From Pyrenula massariospora (Eukaryota > Ascomycota > Eurotiomycetes > Pyrenulales > Pyrenulaceae), in the NCBI GenBank assembly GCA_021030905.1, contig JAGFMI010000019.1, positions 496,001 through 560,000 on the forward strand: 64,000 nt of DNA. Direction: 5' to 3'. Below, piece by piece: positions 21,810 through 32,057 of the stretch. Made by a program: the position numbers and the translations under genes. The stretch's first letter is position 1. Every line of letters starts with the position of its first letter. The notes under the pieces are model-generated. The model worked only from the letters and a program-made list of their open reading frames with translations, searched no databases and was not told where the DNA came from.

Positions 21810-23351
21810 TTTTGATATATGTGTTACTGTCCTCCTCGCGTTACGCCCGCATCACAATGAAATAGGCATGCCTCGCGGTTTCTCCCAGCTCGGCCTTCGC
21901 CTCAACATCTAAGCCACCAATGGTGCCGAGGACCTTACTGTACCGTCAGCTACGATGTCATGCGTTTCAGAAGGAGACCTTGTAGGCTATAGATTTGCTT
22001 GTAAGCAGATAAACATGGGCCGCCGTCTATTGACCGAAGGCTAGCCTCCCGAAATGTATTACTAACAATAAATTAGGTGCACAATCGTCAACCCTAACAC
22101 GCCGCCCCCCAGCAACCCTCACCACCTGCCATCAGCCAACCATGGTCCACACATCACAAATCTTAGCGCAGCAAGACACCCTCTCGCCCCACCAACCGCC
22201 GAGAACCTGACAGCCTCTCTCGCCAGCTCCGTGTGTTAATCAGGCACATACCTGCATAACACCTACACCTACACCACCCACCGTCCTTCTTCCTTTCACT
22301 CTAGACAGCTCTTCACCTAACTAACCAATCAATCAATCAACCAACCAATCAATCAACCAATCATCCATCCACCGCCCTATCATTCCCAACTCCCCCCCCG
22401 GTGCACCGTCCATGGCCCTTTACTCCGTTCCTACCATCCACCCAACCCCACCTATCGCATACCTACCTAGCCAGCACAAGCACAAGCGCCCCCTCAACCC
22501 CGAGAAAAGCTCGCGAGCTCTTGCCCGATCCCGACGATCTCCGGAACCGCCGGCGGGAGGTACGGCATAACAAACCAAGCCTGGCTTGAACACGCCGCGT
22601 GTGCCAATTCTTCCACAGCAGGCCGTTCAGCGGCACGGGGTTGTGGTTCTTAGCGATAGGTGGGGCTGAAGAGGTGGAAACTTAGGCGGGTTGTGCTCTT
22701 GGGTGATGATGGAGATGAGGCAGTGATTGTGGGGGGGGGCTATGAAGGGATGATTATGGATGGAGAAGATGGTGTTAATGTGAGGGTGTTGTTGTTGGGT
22801 TGGTGGTGGGATGGACTACGGATTCATGTTTGGGGGGGCGTGGGGCATAGTTTTCTTTATGGTGGTGAAGCGCGAGATGTGCTGATCTACTTTACCTGGC
22901 AAGGGATGGGAGAGAGGGGAGGGAGGGATGAATGGATGGAGTGGAGGTTTATAGTCATGGGATGGTTGGATTGATGAGGAGAGTTTTTTATATTTACTTT
23001 GGTATTTTGTAGGAGCTAGCTAGTTGACTGGCCTTCGACGTCCTCGGGATCATCAAGTTTAAGCTGTGGGAACAGATGAGAAGGGTGGTGGGCTGGGTGC
23101 TGTAGGGGCTGTGACCGGGGAATGATTTTGAAAGGCTTTCAAGGGTATGTGCTCAGAAGTATTGGTGCATGCAGTGTACGCCTGGTTGGCGTTAATGCTG
23201 ATAATAGGATGTGCTTCGACTTCTGCTAATCAGACTTGTCTCCGAGTGAAGGCGCTAAGAGGGCGATAGTCTGACTAGATAGGTGTTCGTGTCGGTTTGT
23301 GTAAGTCTTCGATGAGTTCGGTTGAGCTGTTGAGTTGATACATGCAGCTCT
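21810..23351. other. Intergenic low-complexity region
   Basis: A CAAT/CAAC microsatellite lies at about 22,322-22,372, preceded by C-rich and followed by G-rich sequence (22,660-22,980). ORFs at 22,401-22,589 and 22,660-22,974 are products of that bias (Pro/Ser- and Gly/Trp-rich). I see no gene. Confidence 0.5.
22322..22372 (+). repeat. CAAT/CAAC microsatellite
   Basis: An imperfect tetranucleotide tandem array of AATC and AACC units, probably slippage-derived. Confidence 0.8.
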
Positions 23352-24310
23352 TTATCCTGTGCTGGATGCTGGTGGTAGAAGCTGAGTCTTGCATACAGAA
23401 CAATAATATTGCGTTGAGACAGTGTATCCTTTGCAAAGGGAGCAGACTCGATACCCCCTGGGGCTAATGTTGACGTGGCCCCTTTTTGTCTCTGGCGTTA
23501 GAGGGCTGGTAGCTTTATCCCACGGCGCTCGCTCTGCAGATCTCATAGCAGGGACTATGAATGGTGACATTGAAGGTAGGATCTCCTGGAACTCCGGCTG
23601 GGAGAGAAAGTCGTCGATGCGCCATGCAATGTATTTGCCCAGCCAATGCAAAAGCTCATCATTCTCCGGAAGACGATCACTGAAGCAGTATTTGAAGAGC
23701 GCAAATAGGAAGCTCACATTGTCCTCCTCCTGAGCTGTTTCATCACCATCGGGAGTATCGAGGTTGGAACGCCCTTGTTTCTCGAAATCCTCGATATCAG
23801 AGGTCAAGTTGGCGAAAGCAAGTTTCTTCAGTTCGTCGATGAGATAGATGTTTGCAAGTATGTAGACACGCGCCTCTTCAATTAATATATTTGACCTGTT
23901 TACGAGGAGCGAGGGATCGGAGGTGACGTTGTAATTTTTGGAGTAAATCCACTGGATCAGGAGTTTTACCGTACTGTCAGTCGTATCTTGCAATATGTAA
24001 CGGTTTTCGTGCTCCTCTTGGAATCCTTTGGAGACGAACGTAGGCGCTACTTTCACAAGCAGGGCTTTGTGAACTTTATGGCATTGCGCGGAATCTTCAA
24101 CAGATAATTGAAAGATGTCGGAGTCGGTCCAACTATTGCTTTGTTAGCTACTGAATGAAGACTGACGCTCGATGCTGAGTCTTGGAAATCGTAGCGCACC
24201 CAACGTGTTTCTGACTCACACCAGTGCTAAGAATCAAATGTGCCATGACTTCTGAGACCTAGTCTCGGCTTCAAGGGCTGCACTTACTCGAGACTCATGA
24301 AACGATCCAT
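23352..24310 (-). CDS. BTB/POZ domain protein with C-terminal zinc ribbon, paralogue A
   Basis: Two exons (24310-24288 and 24132-23352) give 267 residues. The intron begins GTAAGTGC and ends AATAG. After a short leader comes DSDIFQLSVED, then VHKALLV, FVSKGFQE and LLIQWIYSKNY. This is the layout of fungal BTB/POZ domains (about residues 8-110), which act as dimerisation or cullin-3 adaptor modules. A helical region follows (LFKYCFSDRLPENDELLHWLGKYI in part, about 145-180). The C-terminus has two CxxC pairs (CSLC and CSVC), consistent with a zinc ribbon. It shares exon layout, intron position and the BTB-helix-ribbon order with the gene at 25290-26322. It lacks the 15-residue repeat array of the paralogue and carries one unit-like segment instead. 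A cullin-3 adaptor role is inference. Confidence 0.82.
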
Positions 24311-25289
24311 GATATTTGAATTTCGTTCAGTATTTGGTTCAATTATTATCGACGCTCGCTCTACCAAGATACGTACTGACAGGATATCTTGCCTTGAAAA
24401 GTGTAGGAATCCTTAGGTCGAATATAAGTAGGGCTAGCTTGAAAGGAAGGTACTAAAGGTCGAGTTTTACGAGAAGTGATGACGAAGTGAGTGAATGAGA
24501 GGCGAAATAAGCTGAATCTAGCTGAACGCGATGATCGAAGAACCTGGCTAGCTCTCCTTATGTGCCACTTTGACATCGCTTTACAGGACTCGGTAACAAC
24601 AAGTCGTCTTAAGTGAATGTGTGCAGCGTTTCCGTGAAAGGCAGAATCACTTGATGAAGGGTGAAGATGGAAGAGATGATGGCGAGGGTGACGTTGTCAG
24701 GGGTAGGAAGACGGTGGAGGAGGTAGATTGGATTACGTACGAAGTGGCTGTGGGTATGACGGATACCTTAGATCTGGAGAAGATGCTTTAGAAGGCTCTG
24801 GAGCTTTATTCTAGTTTTGAAGAAGGATAACATGTGACGGAAAATACTATTTTGCAGGCCAATGTTAATGAAATAGTCTTGGTGGTTTTGGTGCTGGAAC
24901 AGTTGAATCTGCATTGCACTTTGACGGACTGCAACACTTTCTAGAGACGAGGAATCAATGAGAAAAGCTGATCCCACGATCTTTGAGCATTTGCCGTCTT
25001 TCAAATAGGTTGTCTCCAGTCTCGGGGGATTTTATGTCCCGAGCATTCGACTTGGAGACATCGAGAAGGCTAGATAAACTGTCACTTATTGAACCGATCA
25101 TATTTTGGGAACAGTAGCACAGCCTGCAGAAAGGAACAGATGATCCACCAGAATTGTATACCTATTTAAACAGCAGCTAAGACTAATTTCATTCTGATAA
25201 GAATAATAGGAAAGTTTTGCAGATTCTTTTCCCCTTGGAGAGGTCATCCAACGTCCTTTGTGAGTCTTGCCCGGTCAGAGGTGCGATGA
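24311..25289. other. Spacer between the two BTB genes
   Basis: About 980 bp holding the promoter of paralogue A. Short ORFs (24,361-24,576 and 24,768-25,004, both minus) have no recognisable domain, and I see no third BTB copy. Confidence 0.5.
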
Positions 25290-26322
25290 TTACATCACAA
25301 TATCGTCATCATACACGACATCGACGTTGCATCTTGGGCAATGCGAAGGACTGTCATTGTCCAGAGATCCATTGCACCAAGAACAAATTCGACCTTGCTC
25401 TGAAATGTAAGCAAAAGCCCTCCTGGTGTGTGGCTCGACACCTTCGAATGAGCTTCGCAACTGTGTATCATCGGAAGGTGCGATAGTTGCGGTTAGGCTG
25501 TGCCATGGTGGGTGATCGGAAGGTGCGATAGTTGCGATTGGGCTATGCCACGGTGTCCCATCGGATTGTGCGATACTTCCGGTTGGGCTCTGCCATGGTG
25601 GACGATCGGGAGGTGCGATAGTTACGGTTGAGCTCTGCCATGGTGGGTGATCGGAAGCTTTCATGGCGGGAAGGATATGCATTGCCATCGAGGGTACGAT
25701 TTCTAGGAAGTCGGGGATTCCGAGGAATTTATCGATCCGCCATGCGGCATATTTGCCGAGCCAGTCGAGCAAGGAGTCGCTCTCAGGAAGATGGTTATCG
25801 AAACAGTGGCAGAAGAGGGAGGTTAGTTGCTTCATTATCTCTTCTTCAGTGGTGGGGAACTGCACTGCTTGGATCGCAGTCGTGAGTTTATTGAAACTGA
25901 GCTGTTTCAAGTCATTGATGAGATAGATGTCCGCCAGTATGTATAGATACGCATGTCTGAGGAAGGGATTGGACTTGTCGGGCTCTCCGTCCTTCATTGA
26001 TCCTTGAGCGTGAGGGGGGTAGTCTTTAGAGTAAGCCCATTGAACGAGGTCTTTCACAGCGCTTTCTTCAGTGTCCTCGAATACGTAATGGCTTTCGCGA
26101 TCTTCCTTGAATCCTTTAGTGGCGATGACAGGTGAAACAATCTCGAGAAGGCCTTTATGAATATTGTATCGATTCTCTGAGCCTTTGACCGAGAGCTGAA
26201 AAAGGTCGGAGCCCATCCACCTGGCGAATAATCAGTATTGTCCACAGATCTCTGCACTGAACGACTGAAAGACATTCGTCGATAAGAAGCACTTACTCAA
26301 TATTTGATGAGCTGTTAGCCAT
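25290..26322 (-). CDS. BTB/POZ domain protein with repeat linker and zinc ribbon, paralogue B
   Basis: Two exons (26322-26297 and 26220-25290) encode 318 residues, with the same intron position and GTAAGTGC donor as paralogue A. The BTB domain begins at SDLFQLSVKG and includes IHKGLLE, KGFKEDRE and LVQWAYSKDY. A helical segment with LLDWLGKYAAWRID follows. Then comes a linker of about four 15-residue tandem repeats with a PPWxS core and a TIAP end, absent from paralogue A as an array. The C-terminus has two CxxC pairs (CSWC and CPRC), a probable zinc ribbon, and ends in an acidic stretch. The pair arose by tandem duplication and has diverged strongly (perhaps 40% identical by eye). It may be a substrate adaptor or transcription co-factor; no partner is evident nearby. 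Confidence 0.85.
25475..25655 (-). repeat. 45-bp coding minisatellite in BTB paralogue B
   Basis: About four imperfect 45-bp units encode the 15-residue repeats of the linker. The recurring plus-strand core is CCATGGTGGGTGATCGGAAG with variants. Units keep the reading frame. Confidence 0.85.
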
Positions 26323-26770
26323 TTTCAATTGTTGTATGTCTGCACTTGGGGAGATTTAATATAATCTGCAAAAGGCTCTTGGGTAATGCTGGTACGAAGA
26401 TGGTCGAGGATTTTCGCGAAGGAGCCTGGTATTAAATAGCCACACTTAATGAGGGGATAAAGGTGAAGACAGATTTAAATCACGAAGTATTGATCCTGCT
26501 CGGAACGTGTGAGGTCCGAGTATCCTCAAAGACCTTGTTATGTACGCTAGTAGATTTCTCTGGAGGTGATGATAGTGACGGTGAAGCATGCTTAGGAGCA
26601 GCTAGCATCGCGTCGAAGAAGTTCTAGCAACCTGTATCTGACAACACTTGGGCAATAGATTGTCACAGACGTGATATTTGAGGTGAAACTCCCGACTGCA
26701 GACTGTAGATCGATTTCATAGTGGCTACCAATGACTTTCAACAATTTCTTGAGATGCTTTCGGGCCAAAG
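26323..26770. other. Promoter region of BTB paralogue B
   Basis: About 450 bp between the BTB start and the end of the F-box pseudogene. A 60-codon minus ORF (26,592-26,774) has no recognisable feature. Confidence 0.4.
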
Positions 26771-27589
26771 TCATATTGAAGAGACTGTCATGATGTTTTT
26801 CCTCTTCTGCTAGATAAGTAAGCGAATTTTCGTAGCTCGTATCGTATATCCTCGATAGGAAAAAACCGCGTACTTACCTTTCCAATTCCTATGTGCCTGT
26901 TGAACTTTTCCAAATCCCTCTTCTTCGAATTGCTAAAGTCTCGAGCAAAGCCTGCCGCAGTTTCGAAAGCTCGACCATCCCTCTGCGAAGCAGGCATGCT
27001 CTTAAAAATTTCCCCCGACGTACGTTCCTCTCCACCGCACTCCCGCCACACCGACCAGATATATTCTTGACGAACTTTAGGCCCCTTTTCACGTGCTTTG
27101 TCCTGGTAATCCGTCATCTTGACGACGTGGTGGTTCTCTAATAGTCCCTTCCCGAGGCTCGGTGACAGAAATCGTGGCCGATCGTTTTGCTGCTATGCGG
27201 CGCAAGGCGCAAATCAACCGGCCACGATTTCTGTCATCGAGCCTCGTCCGTATCCCGCATACAGTGCATCGCCCGCGGTGACCACTCTCGTGCCACTCCG
27301 AGAAATATAGATCCTGTCGCTTGAAGTCGGTCGGAGGGAACTCCCGCATGCAGCTCGTACACTGAGATCGCTCTAGCCATAGTGGGTGTCTTGGTATGGC
27401 AGGAAGACAGTGTTCGAGGCGACTTCGTCTTTAGACTACTGTTTCGCGGATGTAGCTAAATTCCTTCTTGTTTAGGAGGCTGGCGAAGCAGGAGTTCGTT
27501 GTTCGGAAAGATGTCAGAGTGGGCTAGTCTGGAGGAGAGAACGCCACGTGTTTAAGTATTTGAAGAGGGATTTCTCGGGGAAAGGACAT
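26771..27589 (-). pseudogene. F-box-like/Cys-rich protein pseudogene split by a hairpin element
   Basis: From an ATG at 27589 the frame reads an F-box-like start (FPREIPLQILKHV) and then TNSCFASLL, matching the TNSxFAxLL block of the genes at 33578 and 39127. In-frame stops occur at 27526-27524 (TAG) and 27433-27431 (TAA). The same frame resumes with CTSCMREFPP and CTVC, which match the CxxC pairs of the two relatives. It is then interrupted by the 92-bp inverted repeat at 27154-27245. Beyond it, in another frame, YIWSVWRECGGEE matches the third block (FFWGLCNRCGGE) of the 33578 gene. It ends through a clean 71-bp intron (26807-26877, GTAAGT to GCAG) in a short last exon. The downstream part alone (ATG at 27117) could still express a 91-residue protein. 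Both stops could come from CAG or CAA by C-to-T change. Confidence 0.72.
27154..27245. repeat. 92-bp inverted repeat, MITE-like insertion
   Basis: 27-bp arms (27154-27180 and 27219-27245) are reverse complements with one mismatch, starting GAGGCTCGGTGACAG, around a 38-nt spacer. It sits between the second and third conserved blocks of the F-box-like pseudogene, which suggests insertion. I see no clear target-site duplication. Confidence 0.75.
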
Positions 27590-28534
27590 AAAGAGAGATG
27601 GAGGTCGTCCTGACTCGGGAGACACTGCGGAGATTTGCTTTTAGAAAGCAGAAGTTGGGGGAGCCGGAAGAATCGAGTATCGCGTTGAAGAATAGTATAT
27701 TCCAATGAAAAAAGTGATGAGAGAAATGAGATAAGCTTTTGATTTGGACTGGTGGAAAGCAAGGGGGCAATGCGGCGCTGCTTCATTCCTGAACACTGGA
27801 AATGGTTTAGGCTCGATTGTCTATCTTTCTTCCACGGCGCCGACATAAGAGGCCATATGTTACGCCTAATACACGTCGATGAGCTCTGTTTCAAGGTCGC
27901 TGAGCTATCGTGCTAGAAGGAATAGGTTCCGTTTGATCCTGTAATTCTCAACCCACGGAAGCGGGGCCGATTTCGTGGGTCGGAGGCTTGCGTTGCCATC
28001 GCATCTCAGCGTCCCGCTTTGCCCTTCGGCGACTAGAGTTATCCGAGAAGCTGATAATGCCTCTCCAGCCGTGTGAATGGAATTTGAGGCACGATCGTAT
28101 GGGAAGTTGTTGAGAGTGCGGAGTACTGCGGGAGGGGGATTATTCTTTGCCGCCGATTTCAACGGCTTTTGAGTCTACGCCAAAACCAATTAACGATCAC
28201 GGGAAAATCTCCCCAATTCAGTGGTTAGTAGGAAATTAGACTATGATTAGGTACGCTGGCCACAGCAAAAAGCCATGCCAGCAGAACGAATGCTAACTAA
28301 GAGGGGTATCGTAACGTGCGTGCATACCAGCTCTATGCAGAGGACTGGAAACCTGAATTCACAATGTCTCCTTCGGAAACCCAACTACCCATCTCGCGAG
28401 CGATGCTAGTTGCTCGTCCGACGCCTATTTGGTATCACAAAAGAAAGTCTTCTCCGGTCCGCTCCTCTGCCAAAACTCCACATCGACATGGTACTTGGCT
28501 AGCAGCTTCACCCTGCCCGGCCGTTCACTTCGTA
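27590..28534. other. Intergenic region upstream of the F-box pseudogene
   Basis: ORFs at 27,514-27,894 and 27,905-28,162 (minus) overlap or precede the pseudogene and show no domain. The plus ORF at 28,316-28,768 is mostly the shadow of the micro-protein gene. Confidence 0.4.
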
Positions 28535-28836
28535 TCAGACTGTGCTTGTAGTATGCCTCGTTCTATGCCGTCTACCACCCGTACGGTTGCATGTGAGACA
28601 TCCGATGATGATATCGAAGACAGTGACAATGCCGTTGACAATTGCCATGATGACGGATCCAATTGCGTTGACGACGGCCATGATGCAGCGACCGATGGTC
28701 TGGAAGACCGCCTCGATCTGTTGAGTTTACGGATTAGCTCAGAGTGTTCATTGGTGGAGAGCAAGTAGTAGGGAACAAAGCGCGGACGAAAGTGTAGGGA
28801 CGCGGAATGGCTTACGCAAGAAACGACGGCACCCAT
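28535..28836 (-). CDS. 67-residue amphipathic micro-protein (MGAVVSC type)
   Basis: Two exons (28836-28816 and 28717-28535) with a 98-bp intron (GTAAGC donor, CAACAG acceptor, phase 0) encode 67 residues. It begins MGAVVSC. A hydrophobic, regularly patterned stretch follows with repeated IMAVVNAIGS and IMAIVNGIV units and an IIIGCLTC end, then a basic Arg/Thr/His tail. Small proteins with exactly this MGAVVSC start and repeated (I/M)xAIVN units occur widely in filamentous ascomycetes and basidiomycetes and remain uncharacterised. The Gly2 and nearby Cys7 could be a myristoylation or palmitoylation site, but the motif is not perfect. It is probably membrane associated. It is missed by long-ORF searches because of the intron; only the second exon is open for long. 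Confidence 0.85.
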
Positions 28837-30406
28837 TTTGGACGACTTTTCGGACTCGAGCACAGGAAATCTGGTGAGGGAGAGTTTGTGGTGGAGGATT
28901 GTCCTGTTGCTTGATGTATCTGTCGACGTCTGGGTCGATCTGAAGTTGTCGCTCTAGTCCGAAGACTACTGCAAAGATAAACAAGGTAGCTTGATTTGTG
29001 ATGCTATTTGAGGTATTTTCGAGCAATGGAAATTCGGTTGAGGATGTTGTGGCTCAAGTACCACCAGTGCGGGAGGTTCTGGGGTATGTGCACAATATGA
29101 TGTCGACTCGCGTAGCGGAATTCTCTTCCGGCAAGGCAGCAAACGACGTCAGGTTTCACAGTCGGGTGAGACAGGACAGGATTGTGAAGGAAGCTCTTTC
29201 GTAGAAGTCGCAATGAAGCCAAAATCAAGAGGAAGGGAACATCCGCAGCGAATATATACTAACCGTAAGCGCAAATGACCTCACCGCGCAAAAACATCCG
29301 CTCTCACCGAAGAGCCCTGTCAATTCTCAGAACCACCGCATCACACTTGGTACGTATCACCAAGCTATTCATCCTTGGTAAGCCGAGCAACCGCCCTGTC
29401 AAAAGATTCCCCCCATCCGCCCTCCCGCGCCATCCCAATTCATCTGCTACAGCGATCAAAGCGGAAATTGGCGAGGCATAGGAACAACCTTCCAGTCCAA
29501 TGGGATGGGCCCACGATGAGCAATTATCCACTAGCCACAAGCTATCGACTTCCCAGAATTTCCCGATAGTGCTCAGATCACCGGTCTCATGGGGGATTAC
29601 GGGGGTGAAGAAACTGGGATGTTGGCAGGAAACCATTGAAAATCGACCGTTGCTGGCGCGAGTGATGAAGCAGAGCTGATCCCTGCCCGATCCAATGAGA
29701 GCGGCGGTGGATCGCTGAGGTCATGTGTGGCTGGTGAGGGGAAGCCGAGGCACGCCAAGACGCTAAGCTCTTACCGATGCCGATCACTGCAGCCTCATTG
29801 TGGCGGTGGTGGCTGGTGAGCCAGTGAGGCTACTGCCGACATGTTGGAGGTGAGGGGAGGAGAGTCTGGACCAGAGCTCCAACCGAGAAGGATTGAGAGG
29901 ATCATCTAGAACAAGATACGAGGGGAGGTAATGTAATTGTTACAGAGAAAATCGATCACCGGCTTACGATGACGTAGTGCTGAGAACGGTGAAGGATGAG
30001 CGGTATTGTCTGGATAGATTTTGTGAAATCCGTATTTACATCAAGAGGCATGTTAAGTCCTTCCATAGGACGAGAAGACTCAAATGTCTCTCACTATGTA
30101 CAGAGTCATGGCAAATAATCAAACCAGATAGTAAACTCTCTCACTTCCCAACCGCGGGGTATCATGTGTACAGCCATACCAATGCGCCCCACTCCAACGA
30201 ATGCCCCCAGAATAATATGGAAAAGAACACCGGCTTATGCAATAAGCCCTTGATCCAGACTCCGTAATGTACAGCCACTAGTGCTGTTTTCATCGATGCT
30301 ATAATGCCGTGCCGAATATCGACAGACCAATTAGTTCGTACTGTAAGCCTTCGAATCAGGTGTTAGAAAAATCCCTAGGCTCTAAGATAACTAATCCAGC
30401 TTCTCT
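28837..30406. other. Gene-poor region
   Basis: About 1.6 kb with short ORFs on both strands (29,004-29,228 minus, 29,275-29,481 plus, 29,304-29,636 minus, 29,977-30,267 plus). None has a domain, splice structure or coherent composition. The part next to 28,836 should hold the micro-protein promoter. Confidence 0.45.
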
Positions 30407-32057
30407 TCACCCGCGGCTCTTTCTGCGTCTCCTCTTGTCTTTCTTTTCCTTTGGAGGATCTAGACCCAGCACGTAATCCTCCATCCTAGGGCTGGTGCCT
30501 AGAAGCTTCAATTCCGTCGGAAGAAGCACGCTCTCGGGAATCACGTCTTGTCCTGCTACCGCGTCACCTTTGTACTGCCATATCACCGGCGGCTCTTTCC
30601 CCTCAGAAGCATCGCCCATGGTAAAGTCCCAATCCTGCAGGGCTTTAGGCAAATAGTCTCCGCGGTCTTGGACGCCAGGGCCGCCGGTTCCCACGCGAGC
30701 ACGAACCGACGCATGTATGTATTCGTGCGTATTCTTGAGCCGCTTCTGGGTAGGCTGGCCAGTGAAAGGGTCCGCTCGGAAGTATGACCCTGGAGTACGT
30801 GTTCTGCTCCCTGCTAAAGCGTACAGCCCCTTCAGTGAATTGTGGATTTCTCCAAAACTCCATGGGCGCGCTTTTTGGCCGTCGTTTTTGTAATAGGCTT
30901 TGTTCTTGTCATTTTGCTCTAGCATATATCCATCTCGGAACTCGAGGAAGTATTCTAGTCGGGAAATCATCCAGGCCAAAGATATGTTTGCCAAGTCAGC
31001 GTCGTCATATCCTCCACCGATGTTGCTGTGAACTCCGGGGAACCATACTTGTTTCAAGTTGGTTTGCGAATCCCGGGGCTTTTCCCAGAGCGCTGGGGAG
31101 AACGGCTGTCGCTGCTCGTCAAGAGCAAGAGCTTGAAACGCGTTCTCGATCATAGGATTGAGCGTTGTATCGTAGAACGAGTATTGGCGTATAGTCCTTG
31201 ACTGCAGACCAATCCTCTGAAGCCAGTTCACTCGTGGGATTCCAAGTGAACCAACCGTGTCCCAGACGCCAATAGCTTTGATTGGGACACCTAGAGTTGT
31301 TAAGCCCCTCTCCTCTAGCTCGGCAGTGTACTGCTCGCCAAAAAGGGGCTTATTTGGGAATGGTACGTCCGGCCACTCAGGAAAATATCCTGGATCCATC
31401 CTGTGTTTGTAATCCTGATAAATTTCTGTAAAACATGGCATGCCTTTCTTGGTCAGCAAGCCTATTTCTCCAACCATTCCAGCGACGCTTCTTGCAGTCC
31501 ACGCTCCTCTGCTGAAGCCCACCAAGAATATTTCATCTCCAGGAGTGTAGTTAACAGAGAGGAAGGAATATGCTTCGCGAACGTTCTCTTGAAGCCCCAT
31601 GCCTGTCGCTCCTCCTACCGTCCTTGAGATCGCGCCACCCATAGAGCCGACGCCTGCCTGGTAATGTACGATCTGCGGTATGCCACTCGTGGTCTGATCT
31701 TTCAAGGCCCACGTCAGACGTGAAACGTTCGAAGGCGGCTGCCGCTGGCCGTTTTGCAGGCCGTTGTCCGAGTCGAGCCATGTACCTATGGTTCATAGTC
31801 AATTACGGCGAGATTCCAATAGAAAAGAAAGCGGTTCAAGTACCATCGCAAGCGACGATCAAGCGTTTCTGCGGTCGGACACGCTGAGCAGGCGGGCCGG
31901 ATAAGGAACTCAGTGGTCCTCTCGGTGGAGCGCGTGCCTGCGAAGGTGCTCGTGATGGCGCTCGGGAAGGTGCTCGCGATGGTGCTCGCGATGGTGCGCG
32001 AGAAGGTGCGCGAGAAGGTGCGCGAGAAGGTTCTCGAGGAGCCAAATGAGATGACAT
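30407..32057 (-). CDS. DUF2235 alpha/beta-hydrolase with Arg-Ala-Pro-Ser repeat leader
   Basis: Two exons (32057-31844 and 31785-30407, 58-bp intron with GTACTT donor and CATAG acceptor, phase 1) encode 530 residues. The start is the ATG at 32057; an upstream in-frame TTG is not used. After a low-complexity leader of RAPS tetrapeptide repeats (about 10-42) comes the DUF2235 domain. It has IVACDGTWLDSDNG, the nucleophile elbow GFSRGAW (Ser about 163), IGVWDTVGSLG, and GVHSNIGGGYDDADL with the probable catalytic His. Bacterial relatives include Tle1 phospholipase effectors of type VI secretion; fungal members are cytosolic hydrolases of unknown substrate. The C-terminus is Lys/Arg-rich. All triad-type residues look intact, so an active lipase or esterase is plausible. 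Confidence 0.9.
31939..32037 (-). repeat. 12-bp coding minisatellite in DUF2235 gene
   Basis: About eight imperfect 12-bp units on the minus strand encode Ser-Arg-Ala-Pro repeats. The plus strand shows GGTGCTCGCGAT/GGTGCGCGAGAA units. All changes keep the frame. Confidence 0.85.

Noticed and set aside
22660-22974. 104-codon Gly/Trp/Met-rich plus ORF
   Set aside because: Composition follows the G-rich tract; no domain, no leader.
27089-27349. Independent 86-codon gene on the minus strand
   Set aside because: Its first part matches the CxxC blocks of the F-box-like family and its second part is the hairpin element, so it is a segment of the pseudogene.
28316-28768. 150-codon plus-strand ORF with Asp-rich middle
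   Set aside because: Antisense to the second exon of the spliced MGAVVSC gene, which has a clean intron and known family pattern.
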